Source of the DNA: Microcoleus sp. FACHB-68
GTDB taxonomy: Bacteria; Cyanobacteriota; Cyanobacteriia; Cyanobacteriales; Oscillatoriaceae
Direction of reading: 5' to 3'
DNA length: 64,000 nt
Assembly (NCBI RefSeq): GCF_014695715.1
Contig: NZ_JACJOT010000016.1
Span: 1 to 64,000, forward strand
The notes below the pieces were generated by a model, which was not told where the DNA came from, did not search any database, and worked only from the letters and a program-made list of their open reading frames with translations. The translations under genes were made by a program, and so were the position numbers. Below are positions 56,533-64,000 of this stretch, one piece after another; position 1 is the first letter of the stretch, and every line of letters starts with the position of its first letter.

Positions 56533-57132
56533 GTGACTCAGAACAGGGCAAAGCGAAAAGATGAGTATCGAGTGGTGTACGATCGCACCGCCCTAGCGAA
56601 TAGCTACTACACCCTGCTAGGGTTGCATCCTTCGGCGTCAGCCATAGAAATCCGGCGATCGTATCGGGAATTAAGCAAGCGCTATCATCCGGATACAACG
56701 GACTTGCCGCCGGCTACGGCAAAGGAAAAATTCCAAAAACTGAACGAAGCCTACGCCACCCTCAGCAACGTAGAACGGCGGATGGCTTACGATCAAAAGA
56801 TTCGCTACTCCAACATCTCTGTTATTCAGTCACCGGCTAACCTGAACCACCCAACCAGTCACTCTGGGAATCGGCAATACTCTTCGGCGTATCTCGACCC
56901 CACTGATCGCCCGCTTTCTGCCGGTGAAGTGTTTGCCCTGTTCATTCTGGGGATTACGTTTATTGGCTGTCTGTTGTTAGCGATTGCTGTCGGCTTAACG
57001 CGGGGCGATGCAGCCTTGCAACCTGTAAGTTTTAACAGCGATCTCAGACAAAAAATGCCGGCTCAAGAAATCACATACGATGTGCCGGTGTCCCCACCTT
57101 TTAATTCCTTAACAGCTAAGCGTGAAAAGTGA
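56533..57132 (+). CDS. J-domain protein with one membrane segment
   Basis: 199 residues from GTG 56533. The J domain spans about residues 20-90 (YYTLLGLHPSASAIEIRRSY, HPD in YHPDTTD, KLNEAYATLSN, RRMAYD), able to stimulate DnaK-type Hsp70. One hydrophobic segment follows (FALFILGITFIGCLLLAIAVG, about 136-156), which would tether it to a membrane. It is not a full DnaJ: no Gly/Phe or zinc domain. Confidence 0.9.
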   Translation: MTQNRAKRKDEYRVVYDRTALANSYYTLLGLHPSASAIEIRRSYRELSKRYHPDTTDLPPATAKEKFQKLNEAYATLSNVERRMAYDQKIRYSNISVIQSPANLNHPTSHSGNRQYSSAYLDPTDRPLSAGEVFALFILGITFIGCLLLAIAVGLTRGDAALQPVSFNSDLRQKMPAQEITYDVPVSPPFNSLTAKREK

Positions 57133-57203
57133 CAACTGCTTCCTCACTTCTCACTCTATACATCTGGAATTACTGCAATTCTCTAACTCAACCCTTTAAC
57201 CTT

Positions 57204-57476
57204 ATGGCCATTCCACCCGCCGAGACTCCGCTGTACAACCACCCCCTGCCAGACATTGAGGACTGGCTGCGCTCACAAGGATGCCAGCAAGACCACAACC
57301 AACTCCACTGCTGGCACCTGCAGCAAGCGAGCTGGGAAGCTGAACTCACTCTTGATATTGACCAGCTGACTGTGCGCTATTTCAATTTCGGTGAGGAGGG
57401 GCAAGATCTTCAACGATCCTTTAAATACTCCCTGAGCCGCAGTGACATTGAAGCGGCGGTTTTCTCAGGCCCATAA
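57204..57476 (+). CDS. DUF3143 protein
   Basis: 90-residue protein of the cyanobacterial DUF3143 family, function unknown. ATG 57204 is chosen; 25 upstream codons are spacer. Conserved portions: PLYNHPLPDIEDWLRSQGCQQD, LHCWHLQQASWEAEL and RYFNFG, with an end matching FKYSLSR. It follows the J-domain gene by 71 bp on the same strand, which may indicate an operon. Confidence 0.85.
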   Translation: MAIPPAETPLYNHPLPDIEDWLRSQGCQQDHNQLHCWHLQQASWEAELTLDIDQLTVRYFNFGEEGQDLQRSFKYSLSRSDIEAAVFSGP

Positions 57477-57479
57477 AAC

Positions 57480-57528
57480 TTTTGAATGCGTGAACTGTCC
57501 TGTAACTGCACAATTCACGCATTCAAAA
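57480..57528. repeat. 15-bp perfect inverted repeat between DUF3143 and uppS
   Basis: TTTTGAATGCGTGAA (57480-57494) and TTCACGCATTCAAAA (57514-57528) are perfectly complementary with a 19-nt loop. It sits between convergent genes, 4 nt after one stop codon and 2 nt from the other, so it likely ends or stabilises both transcripts, although no long T-run follows. Confidence 0.7.
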
Positions 57529-57529
57529 C

Positions 57530-58279
57530 TTACACTTTTCCAAACCGGCGATCCCGCTTTTGGTAAGCACTCAGCGCCCGATGAAACTCCGCCCGATCAA
57601 AATCTGGCCACAGCGTCTCTGTAATGTAAAGTTCTGAGTAAGCTACCTGCCATAGCAGGAAATTACTCAAGCGCATTTCTCCACTGGTGCGAATCAGCAA
57701 GTCGGGGTCACAAATGCCGGCAGTGTAGAGATGGCGTTCAAACAGAGCTTCATCAATTTGCTCTGGTTGAATTAAACCTTGCTGCACTTGCACTGCAATG
57801 GCTCGGCACGCCTGCAAAATCTCCTCCCGGCCTCCGTAATTTGTAGCCACAGTAAACTGAATTCCCTGATTGTGGCGAGTCTCATCCACCGACCGCTCAA
57901 TCTCTGCATGGAGGGTTCGCGGGAGCGCATTTAAATTTCCTACAAAATGAATTTGAACGTCTTCTTGCATCATTTCCCGTAACTCTTGCCGCAAGACGCG
58001 TTCAAATAGGGTCATCAAAAAATCAACTTCTTCTAGAGGCCGGCCCCAATTTTCTGTAGAAAATGCATAAGCAGTCAGCGCTTTAATTCCCCAGTCCCGA
58101 CAGCAACGCAATAGATCCTTGAGTACATCGACCCCCCGCCGATGGCCCATAATCCGAGGTAGCCCCTGACGCTTGGCCCAGCGGCCATTCCCATCCATAA
58201 TCACTGCTACGTGTCTAGGCAGACGTTCTTGGTTAAGGTCAGCAGGTAACTCTTGTAAAACAGTTGGCTTAGCAGTCAT
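57530..58279 (-). CDS. uppS: isoprenyl transferase (undecaprenyl diphosphate synthase)
   Basis: cis-Prenyltransferase making the C55 carrier for cell-wall and surface glycans. 249 residues with [27 protein letters not shown] (about 23-49), [30 protein letters not shown] and the [20 protein letters not shown] block. Its start overlaps the stop of cdaA by 4 nt, so both come from one transcript, likely with lysA upstream. Confidence 0.96.
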   Translation of the reverse strand: MTAKPTVLQELPADLNQERLPRHVAVIMDGNGRWAKRQGLPRIMGHRRGVDVLKDLLRCCRDWGIKALTAYAFSTENWGRPLEEVDFLMTLFERVLRQELREMMQEDVQIHFVGNLNALPRTLHAEIERSVDETRHNQGIQFTVATNYGGREEILQACRAIAVQVQQGLIQPEQIDEALFERHLYTAGICDPDLLIRTSGEMRLSNFLLWQVAYSELYITETLWPDFDRAEFHRALSAYQKRDRRFGKV

Positions 58280-59220
58280 TTTTTATCACCAGAAGCCGAT
58301 GATGGAAGACGCAGAAAACGCGAAACAAGTGCCAATATCCGAGAACTTAGGATTCCCAAACGGCGCAAATTAGGAGCAACTGCTTCGCGCTCAACAGATT
58401 GAGAAAATCGAGCCTCTAGCAGTTCTTTGAGTTTACTGCTGGTTAAAGGTCGATTTAGTGTGCCCCTTTCCGCTAAGGAAATAGAGCCTGTTTCTTCAGA
58501 TACAACGACACACAGGCAATTTTCGACACGTTCTGTAATTCCCATTGCAGCACGATGGCGCGTCCCTAGTTGTCGCGAAGCTGTGCGTTCAGAAAGTGGC
58601 AAAATCACGCCGGCTGCAACAATACGAGAGGCCCGAATTAAAACAGCCCCATCGTGTAACAGTGTGGTTGTCTGAAAAATCGTCTGTAGCAGTTCCTTAG
58701 ACACTTCTCCATTCAACTTCACTCCGGGCACGGAAAAATCTCGCTCATCAATTGGGTTGCCTGTTTCCAAAATCAACAAAGCACCCGTGCGGTTTTGGGA
58801 CAGTTCCTTCACCGCATCTACAATTTCATCGAGTACAATGTCGGTCTTGGGAATGGCTCCCCCTGACGGTTGAAACAGCTGTACAATTTCTCCCCGGCCC
58901 AGTTGTTCGAGAAACCGGCGGAACTCGGACTGTAAAATTACAGCCATTGCCACCGCCGAGCCAATCACCAACTTTTCCAGGACAAAACTTAACAGCCTCA
59001 AATCCAAGCTGTTACTGACCGTTGTCGCCAGCATTAAGATAATTAATCCCCGCACCATCCACAGCGTGCGGCGCTCACCAATAATGACGAGCACCATATA
59101 AGTGAGGGCCAGAACTAACCCAATGTCAATAGGGCCTTTCAGCCATTGCGTCCAAAAGTCTATAAGGTGACGCAGCACGGACTGAGTCCAGCTAGGGTCG
59201 TGACCGGGACCCAAATTCAT
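58276..59220 (-). CDS. cdaA: diadenylate cyclase CdaA
   Basis: Membrane c-di-AMP synthase. 314 residues: three N-terminal hydrophobic segments (residues about 30-100) and the DAC domain with [10 protein letters not shown] (DGA) and [12 protein letters not shown] (RHR) motifs. c-di-AMP controls potassium and osmotic balance in many bacteria and night survival in Synechococcus. The window also encodes the PgpH hydrolase at 19400-22018. Its gene overlaps uppS by 4 nt. Confidence 0.95.
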   Translation of the reverse strand: MNLGPGHDPSWTQSVLRHLIDFWTQWLKGPIDIGLVLALTYMVLVIIGERRTLWMVRGLIILMLATTVSNSLDLRLLSFVLEKLVIGSAVAMAVILQSEFRRFLEQLGRGEIVQLFQPSGGAIPKTDIVLDEIVDAVKELSQNRTGALLILETGNPIDERDFSVPGVKLNGEVSKELLQTIFQTTTLLHDGAVLIRASRIVAAGVILPLSERTASRQLGTRHRAAMGITERVENCLCVVVSEETGSISLAERGTLNRPLTSSKLKELLEARFSQSVEREAVAPNLRRLGILSSRILALVSRFLRLPSSASGDKK

Positions 59221-59520
59221 TGAACTTTTAGCAAAGATTAGCAGATTTGTGCTTGAGACAGGCTCAGCAATGCTGAGTCCTTACAGCTTGATTTTATGCC
59301 AGCAGACATCCCATGTGGCAGTCTTTTAAACCAGAACTTCTCTTGCATCTGATGCCACCTGCGCCTACAGAGAAAATTGTTACAGATGTAACAACCAATC
59401 TGAAAATTAGGCGAGGGTTAAAGGCAACTAGAATCAGTGTGAAGTGAGAAGACGAAAATTTGTTTCTCGCTTCTGTGTTTCCTCAGGGATGAACCGGCTA
59501 GTGGCTTAGCAGCCGGAAAT
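59221..59520. other. 300-bp spacer between cdaA and lysA
   Basis: No ORF or terminator-like hairpin is evident. A promoter for the cdaA-uppS pair may lie here, though read-through from lysA is possible. Confidence 0.35.
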
Positions 59521-60933
59521 TTATTCGGCAAAGCCGGTGAGTCTTTCTGGTAGCCGATCTTGGCGGAGCAAGTCTTGGTAAGTTTCTCGCTGCAAGATGA
59601 GATTGGCTTCCCCCTCTGTGACCAAAACCGCTGCCGGTCGGGGCAGACGATTGTAGTTAGAGGCCATGCTGTAATTGTAAGCGCCGGTGCTCATTACCAC
59701 CAAGACATCACCCGGTTCTGCCGGCGGCAGTTGCGCGTTTTTAATCAAGATATCTCCCGATTCGCAGTGTTTGCCGGCCACCGTCACCGTCTCCGTCATG
59801 GGTGATCCCATGCGATTAGCGATCACGGCCCGATAGAGAGATTGATAAGTAATCGGACGGGGATTATCTGACATTCCCCCATCAACTGCCAGGTAAGTCC
59901 GAATTCCGGGGATCACTTTTTGATTTCCGACTGTATAAGCTGTGATACAAGCCGTTCCAATTAACGAACGTCCCGGCTCACATAGCAGCTTGGGTAAGGG
60001 CAACTGCTGAGCTTGGCATTCGCCGGCAATCGCTTCGCAAATCACCTTTGCCCAAGACTCGATGCTAGGGGGATCGTCCGATTCAGTATAGCGAATGCCC
60101 AACCCACCGCCGACATTTAATTCTGTCACCGGCAATCCATATTCACCGGCTTTGACCAGCCATTGCACGAGAACCTTGGCCAAATCCTGATGCGGTTGTA
60201 GTTCAAAAATCTGGGAGCCAATGTGAGCGTGAATGCCAATACATGATATAGAAGACTGCTTGCTGACAAAGTTAAAAACTTCATCCACCCCATCGGGATC
60301 GAAGCCAAATTTGCTGTCTAAGTGGCCGGTGCGGATGTACTCGTGGGTGTGACACTCAATGCCAGGAGTCAGACGTAACATGATCCGCACCGGCAGAAAT
60401 GAGGCAGTTTGGGTGATTTCCGCCAGGGTGTGCAGTTCCAGCCAGTTATCCACCACAATGATGCAGCCGGTTTCTATGGCCAAGTTCAGTTCTGCACGGG
60501 ACTTATTGTTGCCGTGAAAATAAATTTTATCCGGACGAACGCCGGCACCCAAGGCTGTGTGCAGTTCACCCCCAGATACCACATCGATCCCCAAGCCTTC
60601 ACTGTTGGCAATCGCGCAGACAGCCAAACAACTCCAAGCTTTAGACGCGTAAAGCACTTGAGATTCACCCGGATAGTAGCGGCTGAAAGCATCCCGGTAT
60701 TGCCGGCAAGCCGTCCGCAGCGTTTCTTCATCCAAAATGTATAGCGGAGAACCAAAGCGCTCTATTAGCGTTGTCACATCACAGCCACCAATTTCCAAAT
60801 GGTCTTGACTGTTCACTTTCGCTGTGATCGGCAACAGTTGTTGGTTCGGTGAGCGAGATTCTGAAGCACCAATCGTCTCTGGTAAATATTGATGTGCTGA
60901 ATTTTCAGCCGCTACAGGGCGAGTAGATAGCAT
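59521..60933 (-). CDS. lysA: diaminopimelate decarboxylase
   Basis: PLP enzyme making L-lysine from meso-diaminopimelate. 470 residues with an N-terminal extension of about 45 residues beyond the usual start, YASKA containing the PLP lysine, HGNNKSRAEL, HAHIGSQIF, the glycine-rich GGGLGIRY, and EPGRSLIGTACI. The order lysA, cdaA, uppS on one strand recurs in cyanobacteria in my experience. Upstream it is divergent from rimI. Confidence 0.96.
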   Translation of the reverse strand: MLSTRPVAAENSAHQYLPETIGASESRSPNQQLLPITAKVNSQDHLEIGGCDVTTLIERFGSPLYILDEETLRTACRQYRDAFSRYYPGESQVLYASKAWSCLAVCAIANSEGLGIDVVSGGELHTALGAGVRPDKIYFHGNNKSRAELNLAIETGCIIVVDNWLELHTLAEITQTASFLPVRIMLRLTPGIECHTHEYIRTGHLDSKFGFDPDGVDEVFNFVSKQSSISCIGIHAHIGSQIFELQPHQDLAKVLVQWLVKAGEYGLPVTELNVGGGLGIRYTESDDPPSIESWAKVICEAIAGECQAQQLPLPKLLCEPGRSLIGTACITAYTVGNQKVIPGIRTYLAVDGGMSDNPRPITYQSLYRAVIANRMGSPMTETVTVAGKHCESGDILIKNAQLPPAEPGDVLVVMSTGAYNYSMASNYNRLPRPAAVLVTEGEANLILQRETYQDLLRQDRLPERLTGFAE

Positions 60934-61114
60934 AATCCGATTCTTTATCCTTAGTTGAGTGAGGGAGCAGGTGCGTTTCGGCTCTCAGTTGCGATTTCAA
61001 ACTTCAAACATTTTACGAATTTTTGGCTAATCCAAAATCTTATTCTTGTTTCGAGTTTGACCGAGACAGTACAATTGAGTTTTGTGCGTTCTCAGCCATT
61101 TATCACTCGCTTCT

Positions 61115-61720
61115 GTGAATTTTTTGGAACTGAAACCGCTGACATCAGAGCTTTTGCCGGCGGTGGTGGAACTTGATCGGCTGTGTTTTGGCGGGTTGTG
61201 GTCAATCGATGCCTACCAGCGAGAAATAGACAGTCCTAACAGCGATTTGCTGAGTTTATCCTTTGTCATAGATCATGACTGGGCCGCAACAGACAAAGAT
61301 CAAAAGACTAAGGGTAATAAACAAATCCTCCTAGGATTAGGTTGTCTCTGGGCAATTTTAGAAGAAGCGCACATCACAATTTTGGCCGTTCATCCTGAAT
61401 ATCGGCATCAGGGGTTTGGACAAGTATTGTTGCTGGACTTACTGAAATCGGCAGTTAATCGGCATCTGGAATGGGCGACCCTCGAAGTGAGAAGTTCTAA
61501 TCAACCGGCACTGTCTCTCTACCAAAAATTTGGGTTTCGAGAAGTCGGACGCCGCCGCCGCTACTACCAAGATACTGGCGAAGATGCTTTAATTCTCTGG
61601 CTTTCCGGTTTGCAACGCCCTGAATTTACCCAAACGTTAGCCAATTGGCATCAAGAAACTTACGAGCGCCTTTCCCGCATTGGCTGGTCTATCAACTATC
61701 AGCAAGAAATTAACCTGTAA
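61115..61720 (+). CDS. rimI: ribosomal protein N-acetyltransferase RimI
   Basis: GNAT acetyltransferase for the N-terminus of ribosomal protein S18. About 201 residues from GTG 61115; a frame from 61082 adds 11 residues of doubtful value. Motifs: LTSELLPAVVELDRLCFGGLWS, VHPEYRHQGFGQVLLLDLL (acetyl-CoA pocket R/QxxGxG), LEVRSSNQPALSLYQKFGFREVGRRRRYYQDTGEDALILW. The central hydrophilic insert is longer than in E. coli RimI, as in other cyanobacteria. Confidence 0.88.
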   Translation: MNFLELKPLTSELLPAVVELDRLCFGGLWSIDAYQREIDSPNSDLLSLSFVIDHDWAATDKDQKTKGNKQILLGLGCLWAILEEAHITILAVHPEYRHQGFGQVLLLDLLKSAVNRHLEWATLEVRSSNQPALSLYQKFGFREVGRRRRYYQDTGEDALILWLSGLQRPEFTQTLANWHQETYERLSRIGWSINYQQEINL

Positions 61721-61903
61721 AGCAGAACCACTCAAAAGACACTCACCCAAAAGAAGGAAATTTAAAATAAATTGGGCATTTGCCTTCAATCTTTTCAGTT
61801 TTGCCGGCTGCGATCCCCCTATATGTTGCAAGTGTGACAGCCGAATAAAATCCCTGTGCTAAAATCAGCGTACGGGCACGCAGCAGGTGATGGGAATAAC
61901 GCC

Positions 61904-64000
61904 ATGTTTGAACGCTTTACAGAAAAAGCCATAAAGGTGATTATGCTGGCCCAGGAGGAAGCACGTCGCCTGGGACATAACTTCGTGGGCACAGAACAAA
62001 TCCTTCTGGGTTTGATCGGAGAAGGAACTGGTGTTGCCGCCAAAGTTCTTAAATCAATGGGCGTCAATCTCAAAGACGCTCGTATTGAAGTAGAAAAAAT
62101 TATCGGCAGAGGTTCTGGCTTCGTCGCAGTTGAAATTCCTTTTACTCCAAGGGCCAAGCGCGTTCTAGAGCTATCTCTAGAAGAAGCTCGCCAACTCGGA
62201 CATAATTATATTGGCACTGAACACCTGCTTTTAGGTCTAATCCGAGAAGGGGAAGGCGTAGCAGCCAGAGTGCTAGAAAACCTGGGAGTGGATCTGTCAA
62301 AAGTCCGGACGCAGGTCATTAGAATGCTGGGAGAGACGGCAGAAGTCACCCCAGGCGCGTCTCAGGGGCGCACCAAAACGCCAACACTTGATGAGTTTGG
62401 TTCCAACCTGACCCAAATGGCCGCTGACGGCAAACTTGACCCAGTGGTGGGCCGGCAAAAAGAAATTGAACGGGTGATTCAAATTCTCGGTCGCCGTACC
62501 AAGAACAACCCTGTGTTAATCGGGGAACCTGGAGTCGGTAAAACTGCCATCGCGGAAGGTCTGGCCCAAAGAATTGCCAATAACGATATTCCTGACATTC
62601 TCGAAGACAAGCGGGTTGTCACCCTAGACATTGGCTTGTTGGTAGCCGGCACAAAGTATCGCGGGGAATTTGAGGAACGCCTTAAAAAAATCATGGATGA
62701 GATCCGCTCTGCCGGCAATGTCATCCTGGTAATTGACGAGGTGCACACCCTCATCGGTGCAGGTGCGGCAGAAGGGGCTATCGATGCGGCAAACATTCTC
62801 AAGCCGGCATTGGCTAGAGGTGAATTGCAGTGCATTGGTGCAACCACCCTAGATGAATACCGCAAGCACATTGAGCGGGATGCCGCCTTAGAACGCCGCT
62901 TCCAGCCGGTGATGGTGGGCGAACCAACCGTTGACGAAACCATTGAGATTCTCTACGGGTTGCGTGATCGCTACGAACAACACCATAAGCTCAAGATTTC
63001 TGACGCTGCTCTGGAAGCAGCGGCCAAGCTCTCTGATCGCTACATCAGTGATCGCTACTTGCCTGATAAAGCGATTGACTTGGTAGATGAAGCCGGTTCA
63101 AGAGTGCGGTTAATCAACTCTCAACTGCCACCGGCAGCCAAAGAACTTGATAAAGAACTGCGGCAAGTTCTGAAAGAGAAAGACGACGCCGTTCGCTCTC
63201 AAGACTTTGACCGTGCCGGTGAACTGCGTGATCGTGAAATGGAAATCAAAACAGAAATCCGCGCGATCGCTAACAGCAAAAAGACCGACTCTCCTAAGAG
63301 TGAAGATGCCTCCCCGGTTGTGACCGAAGAAGACATCGCTCAAATTGTTGCCAGCTGGACAGGCGTGCCGGTGAATAAACTCACCGAATCCGAATCCGAG
63401 AAACTGCTGCACATGGAAGATACCCTCCACCAGCGTCTCATCGGTCAGGAAGAAGCCGTCAAAGCTGTCTCTCGTGCCATTCGCCGCGCTCGTGTTGGTC
63501 TGAAGAACCCCAACCGTCCCATTGCCAGCTTTATCTTCTCCGGCCCTACCGGCGTTGGTAAAACCGAGCTAACCAAAGCCTTGGCTACCTACTTCTTCGG
63601 TTCAGAAGAAGCCATGATTCGGCTCGATATGTCGGAATACATGGAACGCCATACCGTTTCCAAACTGATCGGTTCGCCCCCTGGGTATGTCGGTTACAAC
63701 GAAGGTGGCCAGTTAACCGAAGCTGTACGCCGGCGTCCCTACACCGTGGTGCTGTTTGACGAAATCGAAAAAGCCCACCCCGATGTCTTCAATATGCTGC
63801 TGCAAATCCTTGAAGACGGACGCCTTACTGATGCCAAAGGCCGCACGGTGGACTTCAAAAACACCTTGCTGATCATGACCTCCAACATCGGTTCTAAGGT
63901 GATTGAGAAAGGCGGCGGCGGATTGGGCTTTGAATTCTCCGAAAATCAATCGGATGCTCAATACACCCGTATTCGGTCTCTGGTTAACGAAGAACTTAAG
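61904..64000 (+). CDS. clpC: ClpC ATPase of the Clp protease (truncated by the right edge)
   Basis: Hsp100 AAA+ unfoldase that feeds substrates to ClpP/R. ATG 61904 starts [20 protein letters not shown]; 699 codons lie inside the window, the full protein being about 820. Seen: two N-terminal Clp repeats ([40 protein letters not shown]), AAA-1 P-loop (GEPGVGKT), the M-domain UVR-like coil around residues 395-440, and AAA-2 P-loop (GPTGVGKT) with [20 protein letters not shown]. Only the C-terminal part is missing. Confidence 0.97.
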   Translation, partial: MFERFTEKAIKVIMLAQEEARRLGHNFVGTEQILLGLIGEGTGVAAKVLKSMGVNLKDARIEVEKIIGRGSGFVAVEIPFTPRAKRVLELSLEEARQLGHNYIGTEHLLLGLIREGEGVAARVLENLGVDLSKVRTQVIRMLGETAEVTPGASQGRTKTPTLDEFGSNLTQMAADGKLDPVVGRQKEIERVIQILGRRTKNNPVLIGEPGVGKTAIAEGLAQRIANNDIPDILEDKRVVTLDIGLLVAGTKYRGEFEERLKKIMDEIRSAGNVILVIDEVHTLIGAGAAEGAIDAANILKPALARGELQCIGATTLDEYRKHIERDAALERRFQPVMVGEPTVDETIEILYGLRDRYEQHHKLKISDAALEAAAKLSDRYISDRYLPDKAIDLVDEAGSRVRLINSQLPPAAKELDKELRQVLKEKDDAVRSQDFDRAGELRDREMEIKTEIRAIANSKKTDSPKSEDASPVVTEEDIAQIVASWTGVPVNKLTESESEKLLHMEDTLHQRLIGQEEAVKAVSRAIRRARVGLKNPNRPIASFIFSGPTGVGKTELTKALATYFFGSEEAMIRLDMSEYMERHTVSKLIGSPPGYVGYNEGGQLTEAVRRRPYTVVLFDEIEKAHPDVFNMLLQILEDGRLTDAKGRTVDFKNTLLIMTSNIGSKVIEKGGGGLGFEFSENQSDAQYTRIRSLVNEELK

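Overview
The window looks like a chromosomal segment of a cyanobacterium, probably a filamentous one of the Oscillatoriales/Microcoleus kind. The evidence is gene content: a CpcT phycobilin lyase, both sulfolipid genes (sqdB, sqdX), NDH-1 subunit NdhB, Ycf34, the PII partner PipX, a Tic20-like protein, a lumenal pentapeptide protein and a SmtA-type metallothionein. No rRNA, tRNA, CRISPR array, transposase or prophage was recognised. The palindrome GCCGGC is conspicuously frequent in genes and spacers, while the classical cyanobacterial HIP1 octamer (GCGATCGC) is seen only a few times. The placement to order is inference; the phylum is secure.

Layout. 1-4.1 kb: remnants at the left edge, a 598-residue protein of unknown function, and a zinc-type ABC transporter pair (znuC, znuA) behind two Fur/Zur-like boxes. 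4.1-12.1 kb: a 100-bp tandem repeat block, a TPR protein, a phytase-like lipoprotein, cpcT, sqdB-sqdX, the membrane subunit of a zinc/manganese ABC transporter, and a 54-residue metallothionein with an SmtB-type operator. 12.3-17.0 kb: surface polysaccharide genes (GT4 glycosyltransferase, polyprenyl-P sugar transferase, gmd, fcl). 17.0-26.9 kb: a membrane-protein gene broken by one in-frame TGA, 5-formyl-THF cyclo-ligase, an orphan sugar ABC permease, the c-di-AMP hydrolase PgpH, a catalytically degenerate ADP-ribosylglycohydrolase homologue, aroQ with a small upstream gene, cinA and wecA.

27.5-38.7 kb: glyA, a small Cys-rich gene, tic20-like, an FAH hydrolase, rpsF with a duplicated terminator, purK, pentapeptide gene, a small membrane protein overlapping a cbiG-cobJ fusion, repeats, ndhB. 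39-46.8 kb (mostly minus strand): proC, sepF, pipY, pipX, acpS, pabB-like, ecfT, der. 46.9-57.5 kb: CNT nucleoside transporter, Nudix, DUF427, ycf34, CCA-adding enzyme, two small basic proteins, an FAD oxidoreductase, YaaW-like, O-antigen-ligase-like, J-domain and DUF3143 genes. 57.5-64 kb: uppS-cdaA-lysA (minus), then rimI and a clpC gene cut by the right edge.

Connections: c-di-AMP synthesis (CdaA) and breakdown (PgpH) are both here. Zinc uptake (znuA, znuC, separate permease) and zinc sequestration (metallothionein) lie within 10 kb. Isoprenoid-lipid sugar carriers (uppS, wecA, the sugar transferase, O-antigen ligase) and GDP-fucose synthesis feed cell-envelope glycans. I found no clearly new multigene system. 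The most notable items are the short metallothionein gene, the TGG-to-TGA pseudogene, intergenic-type repeats apparently in frame inside enzyme linkers, and a structured noncoding block between rpsF and purK.
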